DNA from: Apostichopus japonicus
Taxonomy: Eukaryota > Echinodermata > Holothuroidea > Aspidochirotida > Stichopodidae
Assembly: GCF_037975245.1 (NCBI RefSeq)
Contig: NC_092563.1
Coordinates: forward strand, 16,589,094-16,653,093
DNA length: 64,000 nucleotides
Direction: 5' to 3'
Part shown: positions 1-9,894 of the stretch, one piece after another
Layout of the letters: each line of letters begins with the position of its first letter
Numbering within the stretch: the stretch's first letter is position 1
Program-made: the position numbers and the translations under genes
The notes under the pieces: model-generated
What the model saw: only the letters and a program-made list of their open reading frames with translations
Told to the model about the DNA's origin: nothing
Databases searched by the model: none

Positions 1-177
1 TGGGGTGAGAAGGGGGTGGGAGTTGGGGTGGTAAGGGGATGTGGGGAGCTGGACTTCCGTCTAATGTTTATTGGATATTGGCAAATATTAGTTACTATTT
101 AAATTTCCATCTCATAGTTTGCTTTTTGCAGGGATGGGGTGGGGAGGGGGGGGGGACTTGGTAATAGTGTAATAGTT
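1..177. repeat. G-rich direct repeat, copy 1 (cut by window edge)
   Basis: Closely matches 376-560. Both copies run from a G-rich start (GGGGTGGTAAGGGGATG), through GGACTTCCGTCTAATGTTTA and CATCTCATAGTTTGC, to a poly-G run followed by GACTTGGTAATAGTGTAATA. The sequence between the copies is unrelated, so this is a dispersed or duplicated block rather than a simple tandem array. The true left end lies outside the window. Confidence 0.85.
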
Positions 178-375
178 GTCAAAAAGATACAAATATGTTG
201 TGTTGTCGTGTGATGCTAAAACTCGTTTCAGTGTACCTTCAGAACCACCGTACACATATCACTGACAACTTGAAGTGTTTCATTTTCTAGACGTATCACG
301 TCTTATGCAAAAATATAGCGAGGTATGGATAGCCACTTTGAAAAGTATGTGGCTGAAACTAATTTCATTTGAGTA

Positions 376-560
376 TGGGGCGAGAAGGGGTTGGGGGTTG
401 GGGTGGTAAGGGGATGTGGGGAGCTGGACTTCCGTCTAATGTTTATAGGATATTGGTGAGTATTAGTAACTAATTTAATTTCCATCTCATAGTTTGCTCT
501 TTTGCATGGATGGGGTGGGAGTGGGCAGGGGGGGGGGGGACTTGGTAATAGTGTAATAGT
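376..560. repeat. G-rich direct repeat, copy 2
   Basis: Second copy of the block at 1-177, offset about 375 bp, with small indels and a longer G run (about 13 G) near 528-540. Open frames on the minus strand here only reflect the G-rich composition and are not called as genes. Confidence 0.85.
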
Positions 561-1306
561 CTTGACAATTGGAGAAATTTTTCTTGTAAAAGGGTTAAGA
601 ATAGGACGCACACTAACACGGTCTCTATGAAACACCTTCCATATTTGGTTGCTCTGTTGATGTTAAACACTTTCAACTAATTGCCCACACAAAAGTCACA
701 AGTACAATTAAGTTACCACCTTGTCAGATGCATGTTTCGACAACATCCTTTAATAATGGGAATATAGTTCGTGTTGTATAACACTTATGGCCAGAAGTGT
801 CAGAAACCTTACACTTCGTAAGTGTTAAATTAAATAGCTAGGCTACAACGTTAACACGGTCGCGTTAACATCTAACGTAATAATTACCACACCGTCTCGT
901 GTTCTTTGGTCCAAGCAACCTGCAGCCTAATTTGCTGAGACTATTACAGGTTCTGGTAAAGTTAACACAGAATCTGTGCAATACAACGCTATAAAGTATT
1001 TTCTTTTTAACCACAAATTGTAGAAATGTTAGTATCATTAAAATTTTAGACAGTGAATATGTGATCTAATAAGAACAGTACACCAAAAAAAAACCCGCCC
1101 CAATTCGTGTTTGAAAAATTTAGAGTATATGCTTTTAGATAACCTACATCTGGTACATCAACTACAAGCGGTAATGTATAGGCCTAAAGGTATCAAATAA
1201 TTTAGAATCTTGAAAATAGTTTGGAATAATGCATGAAGATAATTATCTCATAGTAGCCAAAATATATATGCCGCGTTGCTATGCGCAACCACCCAATGCT
1301 CATGGA
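561..1306. other. Non-coding stretch
   Basis: AT-rich DNA. I see no coding-like frame, splice-bounded exon or repeat that I can support. Confidence 0.6.
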
Positions 1307-1310
1307 TCGT

Positions 1311-1407
1311 ACAGTAACTACTGTTCATGCCCTGTAACACATGTATGTTACAAACACAAAGTAGTAATAACTGATGCACGGGTGTGGGACATGAACAGTA
1401 GTTGCTG
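1311..1407. repeat. Foldback element, copy 1
   Basis: An imperfect inverted repeat. The left arm at 1312-1332 (CAGTAACTACTGTTCATGCC) pairs with the right arm at 1386-1407 (GGACATGAACAGTAGTTGCTG) around a loop of about 50 bp. Its right half is also found, inverted, inside the neighbouring foldback at 1606-1754, so the two belong to one family. Confidence 0.7.
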
Positions 1408-1605
1408 AACCAACCATTAAGTGCGAGTTCATTAATATGCGATTCTAATATGAAGTCGCATCTAGTATAGCTTTATGCTATAAGTAGGCCAATTGATATA
1501 CCCGAACATGGCCTTTCTTCGTCATCGGCATGACGAATTGGCGTAATTTAAAGAGAGGTGTGAGCTGGAATCAAGCGATACCGTATACCTCCTTTATTTC
1601 AAACA

Positions 1606-1754
1606 CATAGCTAGTACAGTAACTACTGGGGCCACCTGTAACACATGTTACTAGTGTTCATGTCCCACAACCTTGCATCAGTATTTACTGCTATGTGCTC
1701 GTAACACGGTAGCATGTGTTACAGGTGGCACCAGTAGCTACTGTACTAGCTATG
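1606..1754. repeat. Foldback (palindromic) element, copy 2
   Basis: The left arm 1606-1647 and right arm 1713-1754 are reverse complements with about 2 mismatches in 42 bp. They start CATAGCTAGTACAGT and end ACTGTACTAGCTATG. The 65-bp loop contains GTTCATGTCCCACA, an inverted match to the right half of copy 1. It has no coding capacity, and no clear target duplication is visible. It is probably a MITE-like or foldback repeat. Confidence 0.8.
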
Positions 1755-2298
1755 AGTATCGGCTGGCGCAACAAGCTAGCAATACAGATGAATATCTTGA
1801 AAACCGCAATAGCGATAGAAATATTACTCGCACTATTTTTTTCCCTGGGCAATAACATCTCAAACTAAAATTCTGCCTAAATTTATCCTTTAAAGGTGGC
1901 ATACTCCCGGAGAGTTAATACCATTCCGCCATCGTTTTTACGTGTGTTACCATGTTGTGACTTGGGGGGGGGGGGGGTGGTTATGGAGAAATTCATTACT
2001 TGTGGTACGAACAATTGAGGAAATTAAGAAAATTTGTGACCATTTAATGCTTTTCGGAAGAAAACTTGGGAAAAGCTCCTCGTCGTTGAGTAAAGCGGTT
2101 CGGATTTAGTGACCAATATGACGGGCAGTCTTCTAGCTAAAACCTCTATATGATCATGATACGGGAAAATGAAGGGTCAAAGGGTCAACACGTCAGCTGT
2201 ACACAATGAGGGGTAACATTTTACATTGGGAAATAATTTACAAGGACTTAATGAGACCAAATCTGTCTGACTTTATAGCATGTCAATCAGTGGGGGCG
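1755..2298. other. Non-coding stretch with a 14-bp G tract
   Basis: No gene is seen. A G run of about 14 lies near 1964-1977. Confidence 0.6.
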
Positions 2299-2306
2299 TT
2301 ACAGAG

Positions 2307-2652
2307 CAGGGGTTCCCTAACTGGATTTTATCCCAGGGGGTTCGTGAGACGTTTCTGAAAGTCAAAACTAGAGTACTTTTTTGAACTAAAATCTGATATA
2401 TCATATAATTTAGTTACGTGCAAAAGTCGTACATGTCGACAAGCTCTTTTCGCGTTCCATACGCATATGTTGCCATAGTAGTATACCGTAACGTGCATGT
2501 GATAAATAACTGAATATGAAACAGACACAGGCTGTTATGCGTATTATAGTATAATAATGACTCAGATCGTGTCTTGAAAAGTTGGGGGTTCGTGGACAAC
2601 TCTGATATCCACAGGGGGTTCGTGGGGGGGGGGGGGAGTTAGGAAAATCCTG
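2307..2652. mobile_element. Short non-autonomous hAT-type element
   Basis: The left end CAGGGGTTCCCTAACTGG is matched imperfectly by the inverted right end GGAGTTAGGAAAATCCTG. The flanks are near-identical 8-bp direct repeats: TTACAGAG (2299-2306) and TTATAGAG (2653-2660). An 8-bp duplication and a CAGGGG-type terminus are typical of the hAT superfamily. At 346 bp, with no transposase frame, it must be a non-autonomous derivative (MITE). GGGGTTCGTG recurs inside near 2586 and 2614. Confidence 0.75.
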
Positions 2653-2660
2653 TTATAGAG

Positions 2661-4430
2661 GGTATGTTACCATAGGTTGGGGCTCACTGATGTTGGTTGC
2701 ATATGTAGCAAATAGAGCTGTGAGCTGGTCGTCGGCGTCCGGCCTAAGACAATATGTCGAGATTTAGCCCACTTCTTATAAATACCTATTACATATATTA
2801 TATAAGGCCCGTTATATATCGTATTAGGGCTAACCGTCCACACATGCGTACTTAATACCGGATTTGATTCTGAGGCTATGGAGGTTAGTGGGCCCCATTG
2901 GTCTAGTACGTCGGGCACTTCTTAACCATTACCCGACCCATTAGTCCGAACAGTCCGCCCTAGCTATAAAGTACAGTATATACATGCATAATTTAATCAT
3001 AATTTGTGTCTGTAAACTCAATGTAAATATAAAGTATAGACAATAAAGAATTCCACACTTTCGCAACTGATGGGAGAGTGACACCTCTGGGAGGGGGAGA
3101 GACACCCCTGGGATAGGGAGGGGATTCGGAAGGTGGGAATTTTGTCTAATGCACACAAAAAATATACCAACTTACAATTAATTACAACATATGATAATAA
3201 CACTTACACCTTTCGAAAGGAAAATTTGAAAAAAAGTGAATGCTAATATTTTAAACAAATTTCTGTTACTACATAACTATTATGCAGCCTTTTTCTCTGG
3301 AGTTTTGAAATTTCATAATTGAGTAAGTTTTACAGAATCGCATATACACCATTAACATGTTCACTCAACCTTAATCAAAAGGATAGAAAGGTGTAAACAG
3401 GAAAGAATACAAAACAAGTAGAAGAAGACGACGAAGAAGAAAAGTGAAGAAAGATTTTCAACACCCTCTTTTTTTTCTTTCTTCAAAATAACCTTTTCTT
3501 CAGGACCTGCTTTTTTTTTGATACGACAGTATGACTAATCACTTCTAACACATTAAGGCCTCGTCGCTCTGTTTACACAAAGTGCCTCGCTATAGGCTTC
3601 TCCTAGTAAAACACGAACCGATGACAAGGTAATTCCACAAATGGAAGCCTGATAATTAAGTTACGATTAGTAATGACTATGTTTTAGAAAGAAGGGTGAA
3701 AAAAAAGAGAAAAGAAAAAAAGCAAGAAGCTTTTAAATGAGAGAATATCCATTCTCTAAATTGTGACAGTGAGGGTCCCCTTACGTTTGTAGGGATTGAC
3801 TTCATGCTTTTAAGGATTTTGTGTAATTGACTTGTAGAAATTTAGACTTGCCCCTGGCTAAGCTAAATCAGCGCAATCCCCCCAAAAACAGAAAAAAGCC
3901 TGAACGAAGGAGCTCAAATACGACGCGATATTTATATCTCTCTCTATATATATCTTGATCTGTAATCTCTTTACCAAATTTCTGTCTCGATTTCACAGCG
4001 TTTTGAACTGATAGGTCCAAAAGATGCCTTCATTGGAAATAGAAAGCACATCATTATAACCTAGTTTTTTTTTGTTCGATTTAGGTGGTTCACAGTCGAG
4101 TTGAATCCAGGCAACCCACATTTTTTACCTATAACTGAGAGAACCATATAGTTTTGCCCTGCAGGCTGTGTATTCAGCTCTCCTTCATATCAGTTTTAGA
4201 TCAGTTCTACATAGGCATGCAATTTTTGACCGTGTGTTTGAAACTACGCTGCATTTTGCGAGAAATTCGTTTTCCCACAGATTCAGTTTCCCACAGATTT
4301 CCCCTTGCCCCCCCCCCCATGCCCAACAATCAGATCTGCTGCTTATCAAAAAAGTATATAAAACTGGGCAAATCGTTTGTATTAGAAACAACTTCCAATG
4401 CAATACATTAATGTGAAAAATTGTCAAATA
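2661..4430. other. Non-coding stretch
   Basis: Contains purine-rich and pyrimidine-rich low-complexity DNA near 3420-3520 and 3690-3725, and a G-rich patch near 3085-3130. No coding frame with supporting borders is seen. Confidence 0.55.
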
Positions 4431-4433
4431 ATT

Positions 4434-4523
4434 GCACCATTTTGCATCTAAGTCACTTTACTTTTAGATAAATGCCCCAAGGGGAGAGGAAACCCCTCCC
4501 ATCAGACCTCCCCCATATCAGTG
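4434..4523 (+). repeat. Degenerate copy of the shared hAT internal cassette
   Basis: Carries the same order of motifs as the cassettes in the elements at 9413, 19931 and 26628: ACCATTTTGCATCTAAG, then an imperfect GGGGAG/CTCCCC hairpin, then CCTCCCCCATATCAGT. It is flanked by C-runs near 4309 and 4559. Terminal repeats and target duplications could not be identified, so it is called a relic. Confidence 0.6.
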
Positions 4524-4571
4524 TTATATTCCCAAAAAAATTGCCTTGCCCCTAGTTGCCCCCCCCCCCCC

Positions 4572-7500
4572 AGATTGCATTGGCTGGTGCCGCCGCTGTA
4601 TTCGGGGAAGAGTGGGGGAAGGGAAGTATTTTCTTAGTGCCAAATTTCGCCATTCAGTTTGCTCGAACAGGCGTTCTCAGCCACTCTCCATCTCCAACGG
4701 AAAGACAAACAAATCGCGGCCTTGTTGTTACCTGTCAAGTTTGACCCATTACCATATAGCTGGCTGTGATTCTTGTGCCATCATATAGGCGAACATTTCT
4801 TCGCATCAAGTTTTGTCGAAAATATGGGTTCACAATAGCGTCCCTACTTTTTCATGTCCCTTGCAATTGTGTTTTTGGTCGTTTGTTTAATATGAGACAA
4901 AGTTATGCATTCAGCGTTCTCGCGTGTGTGGCCTTTTTTTCTCGGATAGGCTCAACATACCCGCTTGCTATTGAAACATCATTATGTAATTTCAAAATTA
5001 TTGTCCGGAATTAATAGTTTTGCATTTGCATACTGAACAATGTTACCCCACATCTTAACCCCCCTCGCCCTGTTATTAAGCCATTTGAGACAAGATTATA
5101 CAATTCGTCGACTTGATTAGGTCCTGTCGCCATTCGAAGTCCAAGCCTGTCCGCATGGCGTCCGAAAACTGACCTCACAACCAGACTTGAACAGCGTCGT
5201 TGCAGGAAATTGATAATAACTGAACTTGCAGGTTTTCAATTAATCTAGACTGGGTCTAAATATTAATTGTAGACTGACTGCAGTGTTCTACACAAGTTTG
5301 TTATATGTTTACCCGGTTCAGCGGTCAGTACTAGTTAACGTCCGACCATGCATGATCAGTTTACGTGATCCATCCAATCACCCAGTTTATTGGTTTAAAA
5401 TCAGGATCAAACTGGCTTATAGACACATTTGTTCACATACTATACCGTAGATCCTAGTTTAATAGTGCAAATCTGAACTATCCATGTATCATGAAAAACC
5501 GTAAACGGACAGCTCAGCGGGTTCAATCAAACTTTGAAAGACAATTCTTGCACCCGTGACTCAGTCCAAGAAATCAAGGGGCGAAAATAGCATTATGTAA
5601 ATATGATATTCTCACTTTGATGGTCTTCTGCGTTTTCCTATTGGCCCTATACACATTCTTAGGAATACTGTTTCCCTAATGTAGTATTTAATTGAGGGCT
5701 CCCATGCTGCTATACGCCACAGGTGGACAAAATGCTGCCCTACGGCAAATTTTCTGTGGCCCATAAGAAGGTTTTCCAAACCCTATTATTGCGACTCGCA
5801 TATATCAAAAGTAAAAAAAAAATGTATTTGTGGGTAAGTTTGAGATAAGGAGGTATAAAGGACCTACTTAAGATAGGACATTTCAACATATCAGGTAGAG
5901 AAAGCGTATGTAGAAATCATGATTCCAGTTATGGACCATGTAATGTAATATTCCCATTTCATGACATTGGGTACCTCCTCCTTACGAGCTGTGGCCCATG
6001 GATTGGGTAGGCCTAAAAAGGAATGCTTTGTGGCCCACAAGAACCTTTTCGCGCCAAATCCTGCAACAGGCCATATACATGAAGACAACAACAAAGACAA
6101 CAACAAGGAGGGAGCACTGTATAGCTGTTTTTGAAACAGCCAGTATGTACAATATCTCCCGAAAATGACATGATGTTATGTGACCATCCCCTTCCCGCCC
6201 CTCTAGCCCTCTCCCCTCCCCGTGCCTCAATCCCACTCCCTTCCCCGACCGAAGACTCGCTACTGTTAATATGGTGCTGCTTATCACGTCTCTCTAAGCT
6301 ACCTATCATACACTTAGCGTATGCATGGGAACTCTTAGAGTTAATACTGCTTATGTACTAATTTCACGAAACGGAGTTTTAACTATACTGCTGTCAAGAA
6401 AACGAAATAAAGCGACAACAGGCAAACAAAGAAGGTCGTGTTGACCTGTTGATATTTAGTAATGAAATACATCAATCGTCAAACATCTTTGAACAATCCA
6501 CACCTTGTTTCACGATATAGTGTCACCGTATATATATGCCAGCTATATATAGCACGGTCAGGTTGTAGTGTTGTCCTTACGGCTGAAACACTCACGCCGT
6601 GGTTCTACTGCCATTACACCACATTAACTTGAGGAATATGCAAATCAAACCGATTAAATTCAGTGATAACAACGACGATACATCAAAACATGCACGCCAG
6701 TCTCGTGTAATTTTTCGCTCTCGGCGTTCAGTCACCTGCAGTGCTTTTATACGATAGGATGTGTAGCCTAATCAGGTGAAAATATCTTTGAGCTTTATCG
6801 TCAAGGCAACCACGTCACCTCTACAGCAGGACGACACATTTCTTAGCAACACATTTATTTAAGACTTCTTCCTTTCTTAACTTGAAAGTATAACTTGTAC
6901 CTGGAGGGATACTGATTTGAACCATACCGTACATATAAAGTTCTCATGTGTTCCATTTTATTTTCGATCTTTATTCTTATTAGAAGAAATTAAGACAACC
7001 ACACATACACCCTGGGATTACATATCTAGGTTTTGTGTTAAATTGTTGCTCTATGAACAATCCGGTCACTAGGTTTCGTTCATATCGTCGATGTGAATAA
7101 AACAATTGATAAAATTTGTGACTAATTGGGACCTGTCTTCTTACGACACGATAACTGTCATTTATTTATCCGCTAATGAAATAGTCTCTGTAAATTTACG
7201 TCAGGCGTGTGTCCTATATATAGAAGAAATAAATTAAAGAAGTCCCGTCTCTTTGCAAAAGGAGTTTTGCCTCTAGGAGAGAGAGAGAAACTTACATGTC
7301 AATGTTGTTGTAAAAAGACATCATAGAATCTGTTTTTGTGTTCAGGGCGTAATATCGGCTCATAGTCGGAAACAAGAAAGTTTACTCCTCATTGATATCA
7401 CCGGACAAGTTTCCATGACTTTCCATGACGGATTATTTTAATCCGATTTCCGTCGTAACTTGAAAGGAATTGTTTTGACTTATCTGGGACGGCAGGTCGT

Positions 7501-7640
7501 TTCTGATGTTTTAAACTGATTGGTGCCGTGGTTCTTAGATTTAGTTCCAATAAATTTTCTTTTCCTTTCCTATATATACATTTATATAAATATATATCTA
7601 TATGTAAATAAAAATCCTTGATAGACTGCCAATACATGTT
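4572..7640. other. Non-coding stretch upstream of nothing recognised
   Basis: About 3 kb without a recognisable gene. A C-rich patch near 6187-6250 creates overlapping G/E/R-rich or P/S-rich frames that I regard as compositional. A GA run is at 7279-7288. Confidence 0.5.
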
Positions 7641-7644
7641 GGGG

Positions 7645-7650
7645 TTTATT
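7645..7650 (-). terminator. Candidate polyadenylation signal AATAAA
   Basis: Reads AATAAA on the minus strand, about 106 bp past the stop codon of the frame ending at 7756. This is a normal distance for a short 3' UTR. Confidence 0.4.
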
Positions 7651-7755
7651 TTTCGAATGAGTTTGAGAAAATGTAAAAAAAAAAAAAAAATGAATTGAAT
7701 TCATTTTGATAAATAAACTTTTGGTCATCTAGTACATAGTTGGACAATGAAGGCC

Positions 7756-7998
7756 TCAGTTCCTAAAGATGCACAAATTCTTTAAAATAGCTGTATTATA
7801 CATATGAACGAGAAGATTTAAATCAGGGGCGAACTGGTGGTCTACTGTCGCGGAAGCCGTCGCCATGTTGAGGTGCTTAAAGGCACCAATTTTCGCTTGT
7901 TCGCGAAAGGCGTTAGTTTCGTCAGTCCCTGGTGTCAAATGAACTTGTCTCCAGGCTCCAGTGCCGCCGATTGGATCATTCTGTCCCTGATTGGACAT
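7756..7998 (-). CDS. Candidate intronless small protein, 80 aa, unknown function
   Basis: I do not recognise this protein. The frame starts at 7998 (MSNQGQNDPIGGTGAWRQ), continues as TNAFREQAKIGAFKHLNMAT and ends NLCIFRN at 7756. Support comes from base composition: the first about 60 codons are much richer in G, C and CpG than the AT-rich surroundings and look like real codon use. An A lies at -3 of the ATG, a TATA-like box sits about 57 bp upstream, and AATAAA lies about 106 bp after the stop. There is no signal peptide, membrane segment or known motif. The last about 18 codons are AT-rich, so the true coding part could instead be a first exon ending near 7801 at a GTATAA donor. An internal start at the second ATG (MATASATVDHQFAPD) is also possible. 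Confidence 0.5.
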   Translation of the reverse strand: MSNQGQNDPIGGTGAWRQVHLTPGTDETNAFREQAKIGAFKHLNMATASATVDHQFAPDLNLLVHMYNTAILKNLCIFRN

Positions 7999-8054
7999 TT
8001 TAACCGTATTTCTTAGTCTTGACTTTATCTTGTGTTTACTTCTATTTCTCGGTA

Positions 8055-8062
8055 TATTTATA
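8055..8062 (-). promoter_or_regulatory. TATA-like box for the 7756-7998 frame
   Basis: Reads TATAAATA on the minus strand. Transcription would be expected to start about 30 bp downstream, near 8028, leaving a 5' UTR of about 30 nt before the ATG at 7998. Confidence 0.4.
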
Positions 8063-8726
8063 CAGCATCATAATTGCAGAATTCTGTAAGATCGAAATTC
8101 ACCGAAATATTAACGATATCAAATAATTCAGCTTCACTGCCTCTATAGAAGACATCGATCAAGAACCAGTACAAAATGACTAATGGATCTTTCACTATGA
8201 TTGAAAAAAAACTTAACATATGCGTATCTATGATTTCTTCACTGCTTAAGTTTTGTTATACAAACTCCCCGTAGACTTATAGTCTAATCAGAGGGCAGGA
8301 CGGGAGGTGTGTCCTTCATAATAAGATAATTATTATTATGTTCATTCAAGCGTTGATTTTCTCAAGTACTAATTCTGCAATGTTCGAGACAGCAGTCTCT
8401 TATCGATTACGTCAGATAATAACACGTCACGTGGTCTCGCCTCAGTTCGATCCTTCACTAATTGCACTCTCCGAAAGTTCGAGTCTCGGCCATGACGTTT
8501 AGTATATGTTATATGCGCCTGCTTAAAGAGGTACAATGAAATTACGATTAAGGACAACGCGCGCTTTATTCGCCTATTCACGCTTACAAAAGTAACGCCG
8601 CAAACTCATAGGTAAAAAAGCAACACATGGTGAAAAAGGTAAACACGCATATTAATGTTTTTCTACACGCCGTAACCTTTCTAATTCATCCACACCATCA
8701 TCCAAACGAACTACCCACACTTTATA
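8063..8726. other. Non-coding stretch with a tRNA-like patch
   Basis: Mostly featureless. Around 8427-8492 it contains a T-arm-like GTTCGAGTC and weakly pairing ends (CGTCACG with CATGACG). No proper A box or anticodon arm is visible, so no tRNA gene is called. Confidence 0.45.
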
Positions 8727-8832
8727 ACTCTACCCAATGAATCCGAGAAGCAGGGGGGGGGGGTTATACTATACATTCATGTCCTGACATGTATACCCCC
8801 CCCCCCCGCTTCTCGGATTTATTGGGTAGAGT
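8727..8832. repeat. Palindromic element with opposed G and C tracts
   Basis: The left arm at 8727-8770 (ACTCTACCCAATGAATCCGA, then a poly-G run) is the reverse complement of the right arm at 8790-8832 (poly-C run, then TCGGATTTATTGGGTAGAGT), with one or two mismatches. The loop is about 20 bp. It can fold into a hairpin whose stem includes a G:C homopolymer block. It is probably a MITE-like repeat. Confidence 0.8.
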
Positions 8833-9404
8833 TTCTCTTGGGAAAACTCCCGTGAGTTCGGTGTTAATACGGTAAGGTCTACATTATACAATTATGGAGA
8901 GAAAAGTGATAAAGAGTTTGGTATTTTGGATCAAGGCATATTACACATGATGTTGTAGATATACGCTAATCGTTATACAGCTTTAAGTCCTACACACAAT
9001 TCTATTCCAATGGAAATCATATAACGGCTTTTTGATGCTTTCTCTGTTCCCAACACCAACAAGATTGTCCTTTTAACAGGCAAGTCAAGGTCGTTACACA
9101 ATTAGTTGGTGTTGTGAAAGATGAATCACTGTTTACATAGGAACAATGAAATGAACAATTTATGAAGAAATATTTCACGCTTATACAACCAAGACATATG
9201 TGCCTCTAACAAGCAAGGTAATTACAACATCAGTTAATGGTAATCACCAGAGGCCCAATTGATTATATAGAATGCAAACTTGCGGAAAGGATTGTATATA
9301 AGAAGGATGTGTTTATATTTGAGTGATAATATACAATCAGATAAACCCTAATAGTAAACAAAGTGGGTATTTCTATAGTTCTTGAAAATGGCGCGCCAAG
9401 GATG
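8833..9404. other. Non-coding stretch
   Basis: No gene or repeat is supported here. Confidence 0.55.
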
Positions 9405-9412
9405 GCCTATAG

Positions 9413-9886
9413 TAAGGTGACCAGACGTCCCCGATTTTCGGGGACAGTCCCCGATTACAGTGTGCTGTCCCCGATGAACAAGTGTTCCCGAAAATGTCCC
9501 CGATTCGTCAAAATGTTCAGGAATTTCGAAAATATCCCACATTATTAGTAAAATAATTGTAAAAAACCAATTTATTCAAGTGTGCAGTCGCAGAACGGAA
9601 CTAAACAGTATTTCAGGTGGGCCAGTGTAAAGTAAAATATGCTAGATCGATCTAGCCTAGCACTCTTTCGTAAAGTAAATAAATTTCATCTAAGAAAAAG
9701 CTACATTTTTGAAAATAAAATTGATTTAAAAAGTGCTTCTAAGTATCACCATTTTACATCTAAGCACCTTAGGCACTAGAAAATTTTCCAAAGGGGAGGG
9801 GGACACCCCCTCCCCTTAGACCCCTCCCCCATATCAGTTACGCAATAAATGTCCCTGATTCCAGTCAGGCAAATATGGTCACCTTA
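9413..9886. mobile_element. Non-autonomous hAT element with perfect 8-bp target duplication
   Basis: The terminal inverted repeat TAAGGTGACCA begins at 9413, and its complement TGGTCACCTTA ends at 9886. The flanks are a perfect 8-bp duplication, GCCTATAG, at 9405-9412 and 9887-9894. Such 8-bp duplications define hAT insertion. At 474 bp it has no transposase. The left subterminal region carries GTCCCCGAT at 9427, 9447, 9467 and 9496, and a variant GTCCCTGAT lies at 9851 near the other end. Repeats of this kind are typically transposase-binding sites. The right half holds the shared cassette (9732-9840). Confidence 0.93.
9732..9840 (+). repeat. Shared hAT internal cassette, copy in the 9413 element
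   Basis: Runs from AAGTGCTTCTAAGTATCACC through ATTTTACATCTAAGCACC and AAAATTTTCC to an imperfect hairpin of GGGGAGGGGG with CCCCCTCCCC. It ends CCCCTCCCCCATATCAG. The order matches copies at 4434, 27168, 27501 and (inverted) 19987. Confidence 0.85.
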
Positions 9887-9894
9887 GCCTATAG

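Noticed and set aside
5891-6309. Several overlapping frames
   Set aside because: Driven by a C-rich patch; no domain or splice support, and the overlapping frames exclude one another.
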